From Candidatus Endowatersipora endosymbiont of Watersipora subatra (lineage in GTDB: Bacteria > Pseudomonadota > Alphaproteobacteria > Rhizobiales > Rhizobiaceae), in contig NZ_OZ032160.1 in assembly GCF_964026585.1 (NCBI RefSeq), positions 496,001 through 560,000 of the forward strand: a DNA stretch of 64,000 nucleotides, written 5' to 3'. Of the stretch, positions 21,483-30,747 are shown piece after piece (the first letter of the stretch is position 1; each line of letters opens with the position of its first letter). The translations under genes and the position numbers were made by a program. The notes under the pieces are model-generated. The model was not told where the DNA came from, searched no databases, and saw nothing but the letters and a program-made list of their open reading frames with translations.

Positions 21483-23258
21483 ATGCATCATTATCGTAGT
21501 CATACTTGTGCTGACCTTCGTACATCTCATGTTGGCATGAGGATCCGTCTATCGGGTTGGGTGCATCGAATCAGGGATCACGGTGGAGTCCTCTTCATAG
21601 ATCTTCGAGATCATTACGGCATGACTCAGATTGTTGTCAATTCTGATTGCGATGGGCTTCTCAGCGCAGAAAAGGTGCGACCTGAATGGGTTATTCAGAT
21701 TGATGGCTATGTAGAATCCCGTACTCCTAATACTCGAAATCCTAACTTACCAACGGGTGAGATTGAAGTGTGTGCAATCAGTATGAAAATTCTTTCGAGA
21801 GCATCTGATCTTCCACTGCCAGTTTTTGGTGAACCTGACTATCCTGAAGATATCCGTCTGAAATATCGGTTTCTTGATTTACGCCGTGAAACAATACACC
21901 GTAATTTGATACGCCGTCAAAATATTATTCATGATCTTCGCTCCCGTATGCATGAGGCTGGGTTTAATGAATTCTCAACACCCATTCTAACGGCTTCTTC
22001 ACCGGAGGGTGCTCGTGACTTTCTAGTACCAAGCCGTATACATGCAGGGCAGTTTTATGCACTACCACAAGCCCCACAACAATATAAACAGCTAATCATG
22101 ATTTCTGGATTCGATCGTTATTTTCAAATTGCACCCTGCTTTAGAGACGAAGATCCAAGAGCGGACCGTTTATCAGGAGAATTTTATCAACTCGACCTTG
22201 AAATGAGCTTCATTGAACAAGAAGATCTTTGGATAACATTCGAACCAATTTTAAAGGACTGTTTTAAAAAATTCGCTGAAGGGAAGAGAGTAACACCCCA
22301 ATTCCCGCGTATTCCTTACAAGGAAGCAATTCGTAAATATGGTACCGATAAACCTGATCTACGAAATCCTATTCAGATGCAGGATATGACAGAGTTTTTT
22401 CGTGACTCAGATCTCAAAGTCTTTTCAGAAATGATTGAAAGCGATCCTAATGTAGAAGTGTGGGCTATCCCTGTTAAAGGAGGAGGAAGTCGAAAATATT
22501 GCGATCGAATGAATTCATGGGCCCAGAAAAAGGGTCAGTCCGGAATGGGGTATATCCTGTGGCGTGAATTAGGAGGAAGATTGGAGCCAACCGGTCCCAT
22601 TACTAAAAATATAGGTGAAGAGAGAACAGAATCGATAAGAATGAAACTTGGTCTTGAGATTGGTGATTCTGTCTTTTTTATAGCTGGTCTTCCCAAAAAT
22701 TTTATATCTTTTGCTGCTGAAGCAAGAAACAAGGCGGCAACAGATGCTAAGTTAATTGACGAAAACAGCTATGAGTTTTGTTGGATTACTGATTTTCCAT
22801 TCTATGAGTGGGATGAAGAGAATAAAAAAGTCAATTTTTTTCATAACCCTTTTTCAATGCCAAAAGGTGGGATTAAGGCCTTAGAAAACAAAGATCCTTG
22901 TTCTATTTCTGCGATGCAGTTCGATCTAGTCTGTAATGGTTTTGAAATAGGATCAGGTGGTATTCGTAATCATCTTCCACATATTATGGTCAAAGCCTTT
23001 GAGATCGTTGGTCTTTCAAAAGATAAAGTCAAAGAGCATTTTGGTGGAATTTATCGCGCTTTTCAATATGGAGCGCCACCTCATGGTGGTATGGCTGCTG
23101 GCATAGACCGAATCGTTATGTTACTTTGTGGTGCTAAAAATCTACGTGAGGTCACCATGTTTCCTATGAATCAACAATCAAAGGATCTTCTGATGGATGC
23201 ACCCAGTGATGTAGATAAAAAGCAATTAAGTGATCTGCATATACGATTGATTTCATAA
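21483..23258 (+). CDS. aspS: Aspartyl-tRNA synthetase
   Basis: Charges tRNA-Asp (and possibly tRNA-Asn if AsnRS is missing). The 591-aa length and the GAD insertion domain mark the bacterial-type enzyme. An OB-fold anticodon-binding domain ([21 protein letters not shown]) is followed by class II motif 2 ([11 protein letters not shown]). Motif 3 is at the end ([19 protein letters not shown]). [17 protein letters not shown] is the amino-acid pocket region. The gene is monocistronic and convergent with gyrA, the two stops being only 8 bp apart. Confidence 0.98.
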   Translation: MHHYRSHTCADLRTSHVGMRIRLSGWVHRIRDHGGVLFIDLRDHYGMTQIVVNSDCDGLLSAEKVRPEWVIQIDGYVESRTPNTRNPNLPTGEIEVCAISMKILSRASDLPLPVFGEPDYPEDIRLKYRFLDLRRETIHRNLIRRQNIIHDLRSRMHEAGFNEFSTPILTASSPEGARDFLVPSRIHAGQFYALPQAPQQYKQLIMISGFDRYFQIAPCFRDEDPRADRLSGEFYQLDLEMSFIEQEDLWITFEPILKDCFKKFAEGKRVTPQFPRIPYKEAIRKYGTDKPDLRNPIQMQDMTEFFRDSDLKVFSEMIESDPNVEVWAIPVKGGGSRKYCDRMNSWAQKKGQSGMGYILWRELGGRLEPTGPITKNIGEERTESIRMKLGLEIGDSVFFIAGLPKNFISFAAEARNKAATDAKLIDENSYEFCWITDFPFYEWDEENKKVNFFHNPFSMPKGGIKALENKDPCSISAMQFDLVCNGFEIGSGGIRNHLPHIMVKAFEIVGLSKDKVKEHFGGIYRAFQYGAPPHGGMAAGIDRIVMLLCGAKNLREVTMFPMNQQSKDLLMDAPSDVDKKQLSDLHIRLIS

Positions 23259-23270
23259 AGTTAACTTTAT
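23255..23270. repeat. 16-bp perfect palindrome covering both aspS and gyrA stop codons
   Basis: ATAAAGTTAACTTTAT is its own reverse complement. It contains the TAA of aspS on the plus strand and the TAA of gyrA on the minus strand. It may act as a short bidirectional 3'-end structure, but the lack of a proper loop and T-run makes this uncertain. Confidence 0.7.
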
Positions 23271-26026
23271 AAATCTGAATCATGAATCTTCTCTACAGAG
23301 ACTACGTTTTCTCCACCTGTTGTTCTAAAAACACGCACGCCTTTGCTAATTCGACTAGCTATACGGATATTATCAACAGGAACGCGGATCAATTGGCCAG
23401 TATTAGATACCAGCATAATCTGATCTGTATCATCGACAGGAAATGCTGAAACCAAACAACCAATTTCAGAAATTTTAGATTGATCTATTATCTTAACACC
23501 TTTTCCACCTCTATTGGAAACTCGGAAATCATAACTAGAAGATCGCTTTCCAAAACCCTTTTCGGTGATCGTCAAAATGAATTGCTCTGATGTTTTCATG
23601 GCACTCAAGCGCTCCATATTGATATCATACTCAGTTTTTTTGACCTCTTTAGCGCTGACAGAAGCAATATCTTCTTCTAAATTTAAATTATGGAGATTCA
23701 AATCTCCTTGCTTCAGATATGTAATTCTCTCAGATGCGTTAGCATCAAAATGCTGGATAATAGCCATTGAAATGACATGATCATTCTTTCCCAGCTGAAT
23801 GCCTCGTACACCGACAGAGTGACGACAAGAGAAAACACGAACATCAGAAACAGTAAACCGTATTGCCTGACCCATCGCAGTTGTAAGTAAGACATCATCA
23901 TGTACTGAACATGTTGCAACATTAACGATTTCATCATGATCCTCTAATTTCATGGCTATTTTACCATTTTTATTGATCGTTGTAAAATCAGATAATTTGT
24001 TCCGTCGTACTTTACCTGACTTAGTCGCAAATAACACATCACGATTTTCCCAAGAATTTTCATCTTCTGGAAGCGGCATAATTGTAGTCATATTCTCTCC
24101 AGGCTCCAATGGTAGAAAATTGATCAATGATTTGCCTTTTGCATGCGGGAGAGCTAAAGGTAATTTCCAAACCTTCAACTTGTAGACAAGCCCCCTTGAT
24201 GAAAGGAAGAGCACTGAAGTATGTGTATTAGCGATAAATAAATGGGTAACAAAATCTTTGTCTTTCGTGCTCATACCAGAGCGACCTTTGCCTCCACGTT
24301 TTTGAGAACGATAGGCTACTAAAGGAACTCGCTTGACATAACTGCTATGACTAACAGTAATAACCATTTCTTCTTTAGCAATAAGATCTTCATCATCAAC
24401 ATCAAAAACGCAATCAATAATTTCTGTTTTTCTTGGCATACCAAACTGATTACGAACAGCGATCAGTTCATCTTTGATGATTGACTGAATTCGGATACGT
24501 GAAGATAAAATATCAAGATAATCGCGAATTTCTATACCAATATCATTCAGTTCATCAGCAATCTCATCTCCACCAAGGGCAGTGAGACGTTGAAGACGGA
24601 GATCAAGAATAGAACGGGCTTGCTCTTCAGAGAGAAGATAAGTATCCTCATCACTGAGGTGGTATCTTGGATCATCAATTAATGTAACTAATGGTCCCAT
24701 ATCTTTAGCGAGCCAACGGCGTTCCATTAATTTAGATCGTGCTGTTAAAGAATCCGATGCCGAACGAATGAGAACAATAATTTCATCAATATTAGCGACA
24801 GCAATTGCAAGACCCACTAAAATATGCGCACGATTACGAGCTCTATGGAGAAGATATTTTATCCTACGTGTCACTATCTCTTCACGAAAAGAGATAAAAG
24901 CATTTAGAAGATCGATGAGATTCATCTGAAGGGGTTTACCGTCACTCAAGACAACAATGTTACAACTAAACGATGTTTGAAGTGTCGTGAACCGATACAA
25001 TTGGTTTAATACTACATCAGCTACTGCATCCCGGCGTAGCTCGATCACAACTCGATATCCATGACGATCAGACTCATCTCGGATATCAGTAATATCTTCT
25101 ATACGTTTATCACGCACGAGCTCTGCAATCTTCTCAACCATTGTTGCCTTATTTACTTGATAAGGAATCTCAGTGATAATGATTGCCTGTCTCCCTCCGA
25201 CCAAAGTATCGATATTCACTTTCCCACGAATCAATATGGAGCCATAACCCTTCTCATAAGTTAAGCGAATTCCACTATGTCCTAATATTTGACCCCCGGT
25301 AGGAAAGTCTGGTCCCGGAATGAGTTCCAATAGACGGTTCAGTTCCGTCTTCGGATTATCGATAAGTTCTAAACATCCTGCGATAACTTCGTTAAGGTTA
25401 TGCGGGGGTATATTGGTTGCCATGCCAACTGCAATACCTCCTGCACCATTAACCAACAAATTAGGATAAGATGCGGGCAATACGATGGGTTCGCGTTCAC
25501 GAGAATCATAATTGGCTTGAAAAGGGACCGTTTCTTTCTCGATATCAGCAAGAAGAACACTAGAAATTTTCTCTAGACGACATTCTGTATAGCGCATTGC
25601 TGCAGGCCTGTCACCGTCGATAGAACCAAAATTTCCTTGTCCGTCGATTAAGGGAGCCCCCATAGAAAAATCTTGTGTCATCCGCACCAGTGCATCATAA
25701 ATAGAAGCATCACCATGGGGATGAAATTTCCCCATAACTTCACCGACAACACCCGCAGATTTTCGATAATCTTTTGAACTATCTAGTCCCATTTTGTGCA
25801 TTGCATAGAGAATACGGCGATGAACCGGTTTAAGTCCATCACGGACATCAGGCAAAGCGCGACTCACTACAACGCTCATCGCATAATCGAGATAAGAGCG
25901 CTGCATCTCATCAACTATAGAGATTGATTGATATCCTGCTACATTTTTATCATTTAATTGAGATCTAATGTTATCACCCGTTTCAACAGGTGAAATTTTA
26001 TTTTCTGGAATGTATTCAGCGACCAA
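23267..26026 (-). CDS. gyrA: DNA gyrase subunit A
   Basis: Breakage-reunion subunit of gyrase, which introduces negative supercoils. From the TTG at 26024-26026 the protein is 919 aa, normal for alphaproteobacteria; an ATG at 26062 adds a hydrophobic 12-residue leader that does not resemble the family. The catalytic tyrosine is in AAMRYTE. The quinolone-determining region reads HPHGDASIYDALVRM, with Ala where E. coli has Ser83 and Asp at position 87. The C-terminal beta-propeller has the GyrA box QKRGGKGRSG. The gene lies downstream of glyQ on the same strand, with a 16-bp palindrome between them. Confidence 0.97.
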   Translation of the reverse strand: MVAEYIPENKISPVETGDNIRSQLNDKNVAGYQSISIVDEMQRSYLDYAMSVVVSRALPDVRDGLKPVHRRILYAMHKMGLDSSKDYRKSAGVVGEVMGKFHPHGDASIYDALVRMTQDFSMGAPLIDGQGNFGSIDGDRPAAMRYTECRLEKISSVLLADIEKETVPFQANYDSREREPIVLPASYPNLLVNGAGGIAVGMATNIPPHNLNEVIAGCLELIDNPKTELNRLLELIPGPDFPTGGQILGHSGIRLTYEKGYGSILIRGKVNIDTLVGGRQAIIITEIPYQVNKATMVEKIAELVRDKRIEDITDIRDESDRHGYRVVIELRRDAVADVVLNQLYRFTTLQTSFSCNIVVLSDGKPLQMNLIDLLNAFISFREEIVTRRIKYLLHRARNRAHILVGLAIAVANIDEIIVLIRSASDSLTARSKLMERRWLAKDMGPLVTLIDDPRYHLSDEDTYLLSEEQARSILDLRLQRLTALGGDEIADELNDIGIEIRDYLDILSSRIRIQSIIKDELIAVRNQFGMPRKTEIIDCVFDVDDEDLIAKEEMVITVSHSSYVKRVPLVAYRSQKRGGKGRSGMSTKDKDFVTHLFIANTHTSVLFLSSRGLVYKLKVWKLPLALPHAKGKSLINFLPLEPGENMTTIMPLPEDENSWENRDVLFATKSGKVRRNKLSDFTTINKNGKIAMKLEDHDEIVNVATCSVHDDVLLTTAMGQAIRFTVSDVRVFSCRHSVGVRGIQLGKNDHVISMAIIQHFDANASERITYLKQGDLNLHNLNLEEDIASVSAKEVKKTEYDINMERLSAMKTSEQFILTITEKGFGKRSSSYDFRVSNRGGKGVKIIDQSKISEIGCLVSAFPVDDTDQIMLVSNTGQLIRVPVDNIRIASRISKGVRVFRTTGGENVVSVEKIHDSDL

Positions 26027-26182
26027 AAGAATAGCCCTTTCAAGGAAAAAGTAGAGAATCATTACTTATTTCTTAATTTATAAGATCTTCGATTACAGAG
26101 CAAATATGCAATGGTATTTGCGTTATCTTTTGAAATTAAAAACTAAATAAAGGAACATTTTACATTCAAATCATTTGAGAGT

Positions 26183-26198
26183 TCATTCTTAAGAATGA
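26183..26198. repeat. 16-bp perfect palindrome upstream of gyrA
   Basis: TCATTCTTAAGAATGA is a perfect dyad located between the glyQ stop and the gyrA start, about 160 bp upstream of gyrA. It could be a gyrA operator or part of a glyQ 3' structure. On the plus strand it is followed by a T-run, but no plus-strand gene ends here. Confidence 0.6.
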
Positions 26199-26219
26199 TT
26201 GTCATTTTTTAGAAACTGA

Positions 26220-27158
26220 TTATAAGAGACTATCATGTATTTTTACTCCACTAGCTTCTGTCTTTAAAAAGGCTTCTCCGCAGGCTTTAGATAAAGTTCG
26301 AACACGTAAAATATAGCTTTGGCGCTCAGTAACTGAAATGACACCACGGGCATCCAGCAAATTAAAAATATGGCTGGCTTTAATGCACTGATCATAGGCC
26401 GGATGAGCCATCACGATAGGATATCCTTTTTTCGGATCAATGGGATGAGAATCAAGAATTCGGCCACACTCTAGTTCAGCATCTTCAAAATGTTTAAGCA
26501 AGGTATTTGTGTTAGCGACATCAAAATTCCAACGTGAATATTCACGTTCGGTTTGCCTAAATAAATCTCCGTAACTGATACGTTCATTGCCAAGCCCCCC
26601 ATTGAAATTTAAATCATAAACATTATCGACATTCTGAAGATACATAGCCAACCGTTCAAGACCGTAAGTTAGTTCTCCAGAAACAGGAGAACATTCATGA
26701 CAACAAATTTTCTGGAAGTATGTAAACTGTGATATTTCCATGCCATCGCACCATACTTCCCATCCAAGCCCCCACGCCCCCAAGGTGTGGCTTTCCCAAT
26801 CATCTTCTACAAAACGGAGATCATGCAATCCTGGATCAATGCCAATAGCTTTCAATGAGCCAATATAAATTTCCTGAATGTCAAGCGGAGATGGTTTTAA
26901 CAACACCTGATATTGATAATAATGGTGCAGACGGTTCGGATTCTCACCATAGCGACCATCTCTTGGTCGACGTGATGGTTGAACATAGGCTGCATTCCAC
27001 TTTTGTGGCCCTAAAGCCCTTAAAGTCGTTGATGGATGGAATGTCCCTGCCCCCACTTCTATGTCATAGGGCTGCAGAAGAATACAACCATACTCTCTCC
27101 AATAATGATGTAGATTTAGAATCAATTCTTGGAATGAATGTTGAGAGGCATATCTCAT
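26220..27158 (-). CDS. glyQ: Glycyl-tRNA synthetase alpha subunit
   Basis: Catalytic alpha chain of the tetrameric bacterial GlyRS. The 312-aa protein contains [72 protein letters not shown] and [10 protein letters not shown], all class II GlyQ signatures. The beta subunit gene glyS normally follows directly, but the next gene on this strand is gyrA. GlyS is needed for activity, so glyS must be elsewhere. The upstream order (S49 peptidase, small membrane protein, glyQ) is conserved in alphaproteobacteria. Confidence 0.98.
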   Translation of the reverse strand: MRYASQHSFQELILNLHHYWREYGCILLQPYDIEVGAGTFHPSTTLRALGPQKWNAAYVQPSRRPRDGRYGENPNRLHHYYQYQVLLKPSPLDIQEIYIGSLKAIGIDPGLHDLRFVEDDWESHTLGAWGLGWEVWCDGMEISQFTYFQKICCHECSPVSGELTYGLERLAMYLQNVDNVYDLNFNGGLGNERISYGDLFRQTEREYSRWNFDVANTNTLLKHFEDAELECGRILDSHPIDPKKGYPIVMAHPAYDQCIKASHIFNLLDARGVISVTERQSYILRVRTLSKACGEAFLKTEASGVKIHDSLL

Positions 27159-27233
27159 AATAGCATTATTTTTACAGATTTTTTAATTTAAAAATTTAAA
27201 TAAATTGAACCTTAGTCTCATACAAAGAGATGG

Positions 27234-27404
27234 TCATTTTTTAGGCTTATAAACACCTGTCACGGGATCTTCTTCCAGTTCAGTGGGTCGAGTGTCTTTC
27301 TTATCACGCTTATCTTGATGGATAGCTGCTATGTACCTACAAAAAGATGAGTAAGCAAGACCTGCAAGGCTGCTGACAAGAACGGCAGTCATTAATTGTA
27401 CCAT
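27234..27404 (-). CDS. Small membrane-anchored protein with C-terminal DPVTGVY motif
   Basis: A 56-aa open frame with an ATG at 27404. The N-terminus is a single hydrophobic helix (MVQLMTAVLVSSLAGLAY), followed by a charged linker rich in Lys and Asp (HQDKRDKKDTRP) and the tail LEEDPVTGVYKPKK. Small proteins ending in a DPVTGVY-like tail occur just upstream of glyQ in other alphaproteobacteria as far as I recall, so position and motif together support a real gene. Function is unknown. It lies between the S49 peptidase (57 bp) and glyQ (75 bp) on the same strand. Confidence 0.75.
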   Translation of the reverse strand: MVQLMTAVLVSSLAGLAYSSFCRYIAAIHQDKRDKKDTRPTELEEDPVTGVYKPKK

Positions 27405-27461
27405 TTTAACACTTCCCCCTGCTTATATTTATATTGACAGGATAATCTTTGAAGATAAAAA

Positions 27462-28340
27462 TTAAAGGCCTAAACGTGACCAAAGTGCTTTTTCTTCAAG
27501 TGCTGATAGGAATCCATCTGCAGCCTGTGCGATGATTTTTTCAGATCCTATACCAAGAACTCCTGACATTGAGATCATGGAACGACGTCCAAAGAGGCTT
27601 TTTTTAGGCTCGATAAATTTCAGCTTTGCTGTTTCACCATAACGGGATCGGATAGATCCTCGAATATCACCAATCGCATCAACGAGTCCAAGGTCCTTAC
27701 CTTGGAGTCCAGTCCAGAAAAATCCAGTGAATAATTGCTCGTTATTCGTATCAATCAATCTATCGCCTCGACTTTCCTTCACTAAATTGATGAAGATATC
27801 GTGGATTTCCAACTGCAATTTTCTTAATCGAGCAATATCTTGTTTTTTTTCTGGTAGAAAAGGATCCAGCATGGATTTATTTTTTCCAGCGCTATAAATG
27901 CGTCGCCTGATACCGATTTTATCAATCGCCTCTTCGAAACCAAATGTAGCAGAGATGACGCCAATTGACCCGACAATGCTAGAAGGATCGCTTGTAATAT
28001 CATGACCTGCGCATGCAATCATATATCCACCTGATGCTGCTACATCCTCAACAAATACATGAACAATTTTGTTATATTCAGAAGATAAATCACGAATACG
28101 TTGATATATCAACCGAGATTGAACTGGTGATCCACCTGGTGAGTTAATAATAATTGCAACAGCAGGGCTATTTTTTCTTTCAAAGGCTTTTTGCAATTGT
28201 TCAGCACATGATGTCAGATTAAGCCCAGGCCTCAATTGTGAGTTATTTGCTATAATGGCACCAGTAAGCTTAACTACTGGTATAGTAGTAGTGGTTTTTT
28301 GGAGTTTCTTAGGAAGAATTTTTTTAAAAAAAAGAGCCAA
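27462..28340 (-). CDS. S49 family (SppA/SohB-like) serine peptidase
   Basis: Membrane-associated protease that degrades cleaved signal peptides or membrane proteins. The 292-aa product is the short single-domain type. The catalytic serine lies in DVAASGGYMIACAG (about residues 98-111) and the general-base lysine in SAGKNKSMLDPF. SPGGSP, forming the oxyanion region, and GSIGVISATF are also typical. The N-terminus has a basic stretch (KKILPKKLQK) and no clear membrane helix. It heads the S49-microprotein-glyQ set and follows the methyltransferase gene by 85 bp. Confidence 0.93.
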   Translation of the reverse strand: MALFFKKILPKKLQKTTTTIPVVKLTGAIIANNSQLRPGLNLTSCAEQLQKAFERKNSPAVAIIINSPGGSPVQSRLIYQRIRDLSSEYNKIVHVFVEDVAASGGYMIACAGHDITSDPSSIVGSIGVISATFGFEEAIDKIGIRRRIYSAGKNKSMLDPFLPEKKQDIARLRKLQLEIHDIFINLVKESRGDRLIDTNNEQLFTGFFWTGLQGKDLGLVDAIGDIRGSIRSRYGETAKLKFIEPKKSLFGRRSMISMSGVLGIGSEKIIAQAADGFLSALEEKALWSRLGL

Positions 28341-28425
28341 ATCTATTCCTCTATCTTAATTAATATTAGCAGACCTACATGTGACGTTGACAACTAGATT
28401 GCAAGCTAAATTGTTACATTTACTG

Positions 28426-29184
28426 TTATCGACCCCTGAATATATTTTCAGCCCATAGCGCATAACATGCTGATTTTTTATGTAAAATTTTACCGCTCAT
28501 CAATTGAAAGGGAGCTCGTGATCCTTTTGTTGCAGTAATAATTATCCTGCTAGCCGGTTCTCCAGATTTTGCATGAATTGGACAAACAGAAATATTCCCC
28601 ATCCGGCCAGTAAGAGCATTCAAAGCCGTCGATAAGCTATCTGGGCGAAGAATAACAGAGAACTGACCTGAAGATTTCAAAATTGAAGTAGCCGTTTTGA
28701 ACCATCCCTCTAAACCTCCAGATTTCAACACATGAGCTTTGGCTTTTAATGTATAATCAGATGCGTGAAAATTGGTGGTATTATAAGGTGGATTTGCAAT
28801 TACGTGATCATATTTATTATCTATTAATTTATTGATTTTTCTATCTTTTCCTGATGCTAGTACATCAGCAGATATAACATTGACTCTATTCCCAAGATGT
28901 TTGTTTTCACGGAGTTTGAGTGATCTCAGAGCTAAACTGACCATAGTTGGATCAACCTCGACGAGATCTACACTCGTCAACTGATTACGTTGGGCTACGG
29001 CTAAACCAGCAACTCCACAACCCGCACCCAAATCTGCTACCAGCAACCCCTTTGCTTTTTGTGATACGCTAGCAGAAAGCAACAATGCGTCAATACCGCT
29101 CCGGTGTGCGCCGGATGCAGGCTGGAGAACAAAAAACGCACCATCTAGAAATGCGTCCTTGGTGATGTTATCACCATTCATCAA
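28426..29184 (-). CDS. TrmN6-like tRNA1(Val) adenine-N6 methyltransferase
   Basis: SAM-dependent N6-adenine methyltransferase of the YfiC/TrmN6 group, which in E. coli modifies A37 of tRNA-Val. The 252-aa protein has the SAM loop VADLGAGCGVAGLAVAQR (about residues 49-66), an acidic ribose-binding residue in VDLVEVDP, and the catalytic ANPPYNTTNF motif. The opening region FVLQPASGAHRSGIDALLLSAS is diagnostic of the group. In relatives this gene sits between DUF2007 and the S49 peptidase; DUF2007 is not recognisable here. The exact RNA substrate is inferred from the family only. Confidence 0.88.
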   Translation of the reverse strand: MMNGDNITKDAFLDGAFFVLQPASGAHRSGIDALLLSASVSQKAKGLLVADLGAGCGVAGLAVAQRNQLTSVDLVEVDPTMVSLALRSLKLRENKHLGNRVNVISADVLASGKDRKINKLIDNKYDHVIANPPYNTTNFHASDYTLKAKAHVLKSGGLEGWFKTATSILKSSGQFSVILRPDSLSTALNALTGRMGNISVCPIHAKSGEPASRIIITATKGSRAPFQLMSGKILHKKSACYALWAENIFRGR

Positions 29185-29618
29185 ATTTCAAGAATCCATA
29201 TCTTTAATCAAGTAGTCAAAAAAATGAGTTAATCTCTAACCATTTCATTTATCACAGTGTTATTGCCTTTTCTAACAGTGATTGTAACAGTACTTGAAAT
29301 GAATATTTTCATGTCTAAGATCAGAATATCACATCTTTCAATGTAAACTGAGCTTTTGATGAGTAAAGAGGAGAGGATTGAGCTGCTAACCTAAAATCAT
29401 ATTATTTAAGAAAAAATGACGAAAACATAAACTTGATTTTTGAAAAGCCCAATACTTCATAATCATAAAATTATAAACGGTTCCATATAATAATACAAGC
29501 AAATTGATAATGCTCAGATCCCTAAAAACAGTGTCAATACTCACTCAATAAGACTTGATATTACTTGTATAAAAAGGGATGAAGTGTATTAAGTTTCTAA
29601 TACGTCTAAGTCAAATAA
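29185..29618. other. 434-bp divergent gap; possible decayed DUF2007 gene
   Basis: No intact gene. The region must contain the promoters for the methyltransferase and polyprenyl synthase genes. On the minus strand around 29230-29360 an open stretch reads ...CDILILDMKIFISSTVTITVR..., which loosely follows the hydrophobic pattern of DUF2007, the family usually encoded here. The resemblance is weak. Confidence 0.3.
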
Positions 29619-30635
29619 ATGGATAGTGTTCTGCCGCTGAGCCATGCACGAGAAACTGCTGCCAGCATCGATCTTTTGGTAAGATCAACTGCTGATGATA
29701 TGGTGCGTGTCAATCAATTTATAGTCTCAAAAACTAATTCTGATGTACCCATGATCCCCCAAATAGCAAAGCATCTGATTAGTTCAGGTGGAAAGCGTTT
29801 ACGGCCCATGTTGACTCTCGCAGCTGCTCAGCTTTGCGGATATCAAGGTGATGGTCATATCAATCTAGCTGCAAGTATTGAGTTTATGCATACAGCAACG
29901 CTATTGCATGATGATGTGATTGATGAAAGTGATATGCGGCGGGGAAAAGAGACAGCTCGTATAGTCTGGGGCAATCAGGCTAGTGTTCTAGTTGGAGATT
30001 TTCTTCTGGGACAAGCGTTCAAGATGATGATTGATGTGGGTTCACTGGATGCGCTTAAATTGTTATCGAAGGCTTCTATGATTATTGCAGAGGGTGAAGT
30101 AATGCAACTGGCTTCTGCACGAAGTATGGAAACAACGGAAGATGATTATCTCGTCGTGATCCAAGCCAAAACCGCTACCTTGTTTTCTGCTGCTGCCGAG
30201 GTTGGTCCTATTTTAGCTCAATCAGATAAGAATGTTCGTGATGCCTTCCGAGTTTATGGCCTTAATCTCGGTATTGCTTTTCAGTTGGTAGATGACGCGC
30301 TTGACTATAGTGGTTCAAAGGATAATCTTGGAAAAAATATAGGTGATGATTTTCAGGAAGGTAAAATCACATTACCAGTATTGCTTGCGTATCGCCGCGG
30401 TGGTGAAAGCGAGCGTAAATTCTGGAAAAAAGCTATGGAAAGTGATGCAACCTGTGCTGATAAAATGGATGAAGCTATGATTTTGCTTCGTAAGCATGGT
30501 GCAATTTCTGATACAGTGGAACGTGCGCGACATTACGGAAAAATTGCCCGTGATGCTTTGTCAGAATTTCCACAAAGTATGCGTAAGCAAGCTTTATTAG
30601 ATGTAGTAGAATTTTGTGTAAGTCGTATCAATTAA
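29619..30635 (+). CDS. ispB: Long-chain trans-polyprenyl diphosphate synthase (ubiquinone side chain)
   Basis: Builds the octa- to decaprenyl diphosphate tail of ubiquinone from FPP and IPP. The 338-aa protein has both aspartate-rich motifs: the first in LLHDDVIDESDMRRG (about residue 104) and the second in FQLVDDALDYSG (about residue 225). SGGKRLRPML binds IPP. An N-terminal extension of about 25 residues is usual in the alphaproteobacterial enzymes. Chain length cannot be read confidently from the sequence. It supplies ubiA, encoded at 36160, and lies 112 bp upstream of ispE on the same strand. Confidence 0.95.
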   Translation: MDSVLPLSHARETAASIDLLVRSTADDMVRVNQFIVSKTNSDVPMIPQIAKHLISSGGKRLRPMLTLAAAQLCGYQGDGHINLAASIEFMHTATLLHDDVIDESDMRRGKETARIVWGNQASVLVGDFLLGQAFKMMIDVGSLDALKLLSKASMIIAEGEVMQLASARSMETTEDDYLVVIQAKTATLFSAAAEVGPILAQSDKNVRDAFRVYGLNLGIAFQLVDDALDYSGSKDNLGKNIGDDFQEGKITLPVLLAYRRGGESERKFWKKAMESDATCADKMDEAMILLRKHGAISDTVERARHYGKIARDALSEFPQSMRKQALLDVVEFCVSRIN

Positions 30636-30747
30636 GAATCATTGCCCATCAGTCATCACTTTCTCCTGTTAAGCCTATAAGGCAGATAAAAAGATTATGC
30701 TTCCTTTTATTTCTTGAGAGTCAATCCTTTAAGTTTCGGAGATATCA

